Assembly: GCA_027038965.1 (NCBI GenBank)
Contig: JALWFG010000013.1
Span: forward strand, 1 to 64,000
Direction: 5' to 3'
DNA from: Candidatus Desulfofervidaceae bacterium
GTDB lineage: Bacteria > Desulfobacterota > Desulfofervidia > Desulfofervidales > Desulfofervidaceae
Length of the DNA stretch: 64,000 nt
Translations under genes and position numbers: made by a program
The notes under the pieces: model-generated
Database searches by the model: none
The model's input: only the letters and a program-made list of their open reading frames with translations
What the model was told of the DNA's origin: nothing
Shown here: positions 62,031 through 64,000 of the stretch, piece by piece
Position numbering within the stretch: position 1 is the first letter of the stretch
How the letters are laid out: each line of letters begins with the position of its first letter

Positions 62031-62820
62031 CTGTCAGCTCTTGCAACTTCTGGGCAATGTCCTGCGATTGCATTAAGACCGTGCCAATTAGAATGGCATC
62101 AAACCCGGCCTCTTTAATAACCCTGACATCTTTTTTGCTCTTAATCCCACTTTCAGCCACCTTTATTTTATCCTCGGGTATTTTTTTAACCAAATTTAGG
62201 CAGGTATTGATGTCTGTCTTAAGGGTTTTCAAATTGCGGTTGTTGATTCCGATGATGTTTGCCCCAGCTTCAAGGGCCCTTTCTATGTCCCTTTCATCAT
62301 GCACTTCAACCAGCGCCTCAAGCCCCAATTCATGAGTTAAGGCTAGAAGGCCCTTCAGTTGGTCTTTTGATAATACGGTGGCTATCAAGAGCAGGGCATC
62401 GGCCCCATAAAGTTTGGCCTCATATATCTGATAGGGGTCAATGATAAAGTCCTTGCGTAAGACAGGGAGATTGACTATGGCCTTTACCTCAGTCAAGAAT
62501 TTGATATCCCCCTGGAAAAATTTTTTATCTGTGATAACAGAAATGGCACTAGCACCATTTTCAGCATAAATTCGGGCAATTTTACTCGGGTTAAAGTCAT
62601 TCCTGATAAGCCCTAAAGAAGGAGAAGCCTTTTTTAATTCGGCAATTATACCTATCTTCCCAGGGGTCTTAAGGGCCTCTGAGAATTTGAATGTCGGGTA
62701 AAGAGAAACATCGGCTACGGTTTTATCTAGAGGATGTCTTTCTTTTAAGGCTTCTATTTCCCTTTTTTTAAAAGCAATAATTTTATTGAGCACATTTCCC
62801 ATAAGTAAGGTTTTTAGCAT
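62023..62820 (-). CDS. trpC: Indole-3-glycerol phosphate synthase
   Basis: A 265-residue TIM-barrel. IIAELKKASPSLGLIRNDF contains the catalytic Lys and Glu region. LRKDFIIDPYQIYEAKLYGA, LEALVEVHDERDIERALEAG, IIGINNRNLKTLKTD and KVAESGIKSKKDV follow in family order. The ATG at 62820 is kept; the ATG at 62802 (MGNVLNKII) fits family starts equally well. It is the first gene of the trpC-marC-trpF-trpB-trpA run; trpE, G and D are not in the window. Confidence 0.95.
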   Translation of the reverse strand: MLKTLLMGNVLNKIIAFKKREIEALKERHPLDKTVADVSLYPTFKFSEALKTPGKIGIIAELKKASPSLGLIRNDFNPSKIARIYAENGASAISVITDKKFFQGDIKFLTEVKAIVNLPVLRKDFIIDPYQIYEAKLYGADALLLIATVLSKDQLKGLLALTHELGLEALVEVHDERDIERALEAGANIIGINNRNLKTLKTDINTCLNLVKKIPEDKIKVAESGIKSKKDVRVIKEAGFDAILIGTVLMQSQDIAQKLQELTDA

Positions 62821-62879
62821 TTCTTTTTATTTCTGGCAAGAAGCTTGCTTGTTTAGTCTATATCTGTTATTAAATTTCT

Positions 62880-63818
62880 ATGGAAGACATATTAGCCGCC
62901 ATAGATATTGGTACCCATACGGCTCGGCTCTTAATCGCCCATTTAAAAAAGGATATTTTTATCCCTTTGGAAACAAAGCGCATCATTACCAAATTGGGCA
63001 TGTTCGCAAGTTCTGGAACTCTTGCGGCCTCAGCCGTCCATGATTTAATTCAAGTACTTAAGCAATATAAAAAAGAAATGAGCTTACATAAAGTTGCTGA
63101 TTATAGGGCAGTAGCTACGGCGGTTTTAAGGATGGTTCGAAATAAAAAGGACGTTATCCGCAAAATCTGCGAGGAAACTGGAATCAATCTGGAGGTGATA
63201 GATGGCCAAACTGAGGCCAAGTTGAGTGCTAAAGGGGTGTTATCTACTTTAAATATTTTTAAAACCCCAGCCTTAATTGTTGATATTGGAGGAGGTAGTA
63301 CTGAACTCATATCTCTAGGAACGGTCACAAGCCAAAGTGTACCTTTGGGCTCCAGCCTATTGAGTCAAAGATTTTTAAAATCTGATCCACCCTTGGCAAC
63401 TGAAATAGACATGGCCTTTAAGGAAACTCAAAGAATCCTTGAAATCGCCATGAAAAACTTTCCTCAGCCGGCAGTATTGATTGGCACGGCCGGAACAATA
63501 TCTACCCTGGCCGCAATTGATCTGAAACTAAAGGTATATCAGCCTGCTTTGGTAAATGGTTACACACTTACTAAGGAGAGAATAAAGGAGGTTTTTGACA
63601 AATTAACAAGTCTGCCGGCCGTCAAGCGGTGTCAAATCCCAGGGCTTGAAAAGGGACGGGAAGAAATTATTCTTGGAGGGATTATTATCATTCTTTCCTT
63701 GATGGAAATTTTAGAGCAACCAGAGTTGATTGTAAGTGAAGGAGGACTTTTAGAAGGCATTTTGGTAGACCTGGCCGAAACTAAAAGAGGCTTAAAAGGT
63801 TTGAAATTTATATATTAG
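62880..63818 (+). CDS. Ppx/GppA-type phosphatase
   Basis: A 312-residue ASKHA-fold enzyme. LAAIDIGTHTARLLIAHL is the phosphate-1 motif, and ALIVDIGGGSTELISLG the phosphate-2 motif. YRAVATAVLRMVRNK and the C-terminal IILGGIIIILSLMEIL with VSEGGLLEGIL follow. It would hydrolyse polyphosphate or pppGpp. It lacks the C-terminal HD-like domain of E. coli Ppx (length about 510), as in many short bacterial homologues. Divergent from trpC with a 59-bp gap. Confidence 0.92.
   Translation: MEDILAAIDIGTHTARLLIAHLKKDIFIPLETKRIITKLGMFASSGTLAASAVHDLIQVLKQYKKEMSLHKVADYRAVATAVLRMVRNKKDVIRKICEETGINLEVIDGQTEAKLSAKGVLSTLNIFKTPALIVDIGGGSTELISLGTVTSQSVPLGSSLLSQRFLKSDPPLATEIDMAFKETQRILEIAMKNFPQPAVLIGTAGTISTLAAIDLKLKVYQPALVNGYTLTKERIKEVFDKLTSLPAVKRCQIPGLEKGREEIILGGIIIILSLMEILEQPELIVSEGGLLEGILVDLAETKRGLKGLKFIY

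Positions 63819-64000
<182 letters not shown>

Overview
The window looks like a chromosome segment of a strictly anaerobic, thermophilic sulfate-reducing bacterium of the Desulfobacterota type. The evidence is a dissimilatory ATP sulfurylase with its zinc-binding module, a four-haem class III cytochrome c3, a siroheme decarboxylase of the alternative haem pathway, and branched-polyamine synthesis (BpsA), a trait of thermophiles. Coding is dense with many overlapping genes. Candidatus Desulfofervidus would fit this gene set and the pilin locus, but the sequence alone does not prove it.

Layout. 1-5.8 kb: the early end of a Mu-like transposable prophage that continues left of the window (MuA and MuB homologues, small regulators, a divergent self-cleaving-type repressor with repeated operator-like sites). 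5.9-10.3 kb: a hairpin repeat and a MITE-like element, a DUF1992 gene, metE and a flavin oxidoreductase. 10.4-17.2 kb: a sigma-54-driven type IV pilin, a second pilin, and three overlapping genes for membrane and cytoplasmic glycosyl transfer. 17.4-21.3 kb: a toxin-antitoxin pair, clpB (stop codon inside a dispersed palindrome) and a second MITE-like copy. 21.3-27.3 kb: corC, a polyamine operon (speD, speE, an ornithine-type decarboxylase), tyrA and aroC. 27.5-29.1 kb: a nitrogen-regulated glnK-type PII gene and amtB behind a sigma-54 promoter. 29.3-44 kb: housekeeping runs with tRNA-Val, Pro and Ala (pgeF-pyrK-pyrD, a diguanylate cyclase, FliK-like and FlhB-like proteins, purC, ahbB, rplS-rnhB, hisB-hisA-purM, rpmB). 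44.2-47.5 kb: a PocR-domain protein, cytochrome c3, tRNA-Ala, and sat with a small partner gene. 47.6-55 kb: thiL, a compact uvrA, a NifU-type protein, a second SpeD, bpsA and rnr. 55-58.2 kb: an accessory cassette with a gene remnant, a protein with a duplicated DLHR motif, an AGOG-type 8-oxoguanine glycosylase, a YaaA-like protein and an unknown helical protein. 58.6-64 kb: tRNA-Asn, a trpC-marC-trpF-trpB-trpA operon, a Ppx/GppA phosphatase and the start of guaB.

The observations that most deserve a second look are these: two SpeD paralogues that have lost different catalytic residues (His68 in one, Cys83 in the other); the AGOG/YaaA/DLHR cassette in an anaerobe; the sigma-54 pilin operon with an apparent glycosylation module; two arrays of 10-11 bp repeats inside the transposase gene; a dispersed 28-bp palindrome that supplies the clpB stop codon and borders a truncated gene; and a UvrA that lacks its insertion domain. 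No CRISPR array, rRNA operon or replication origin was seen.
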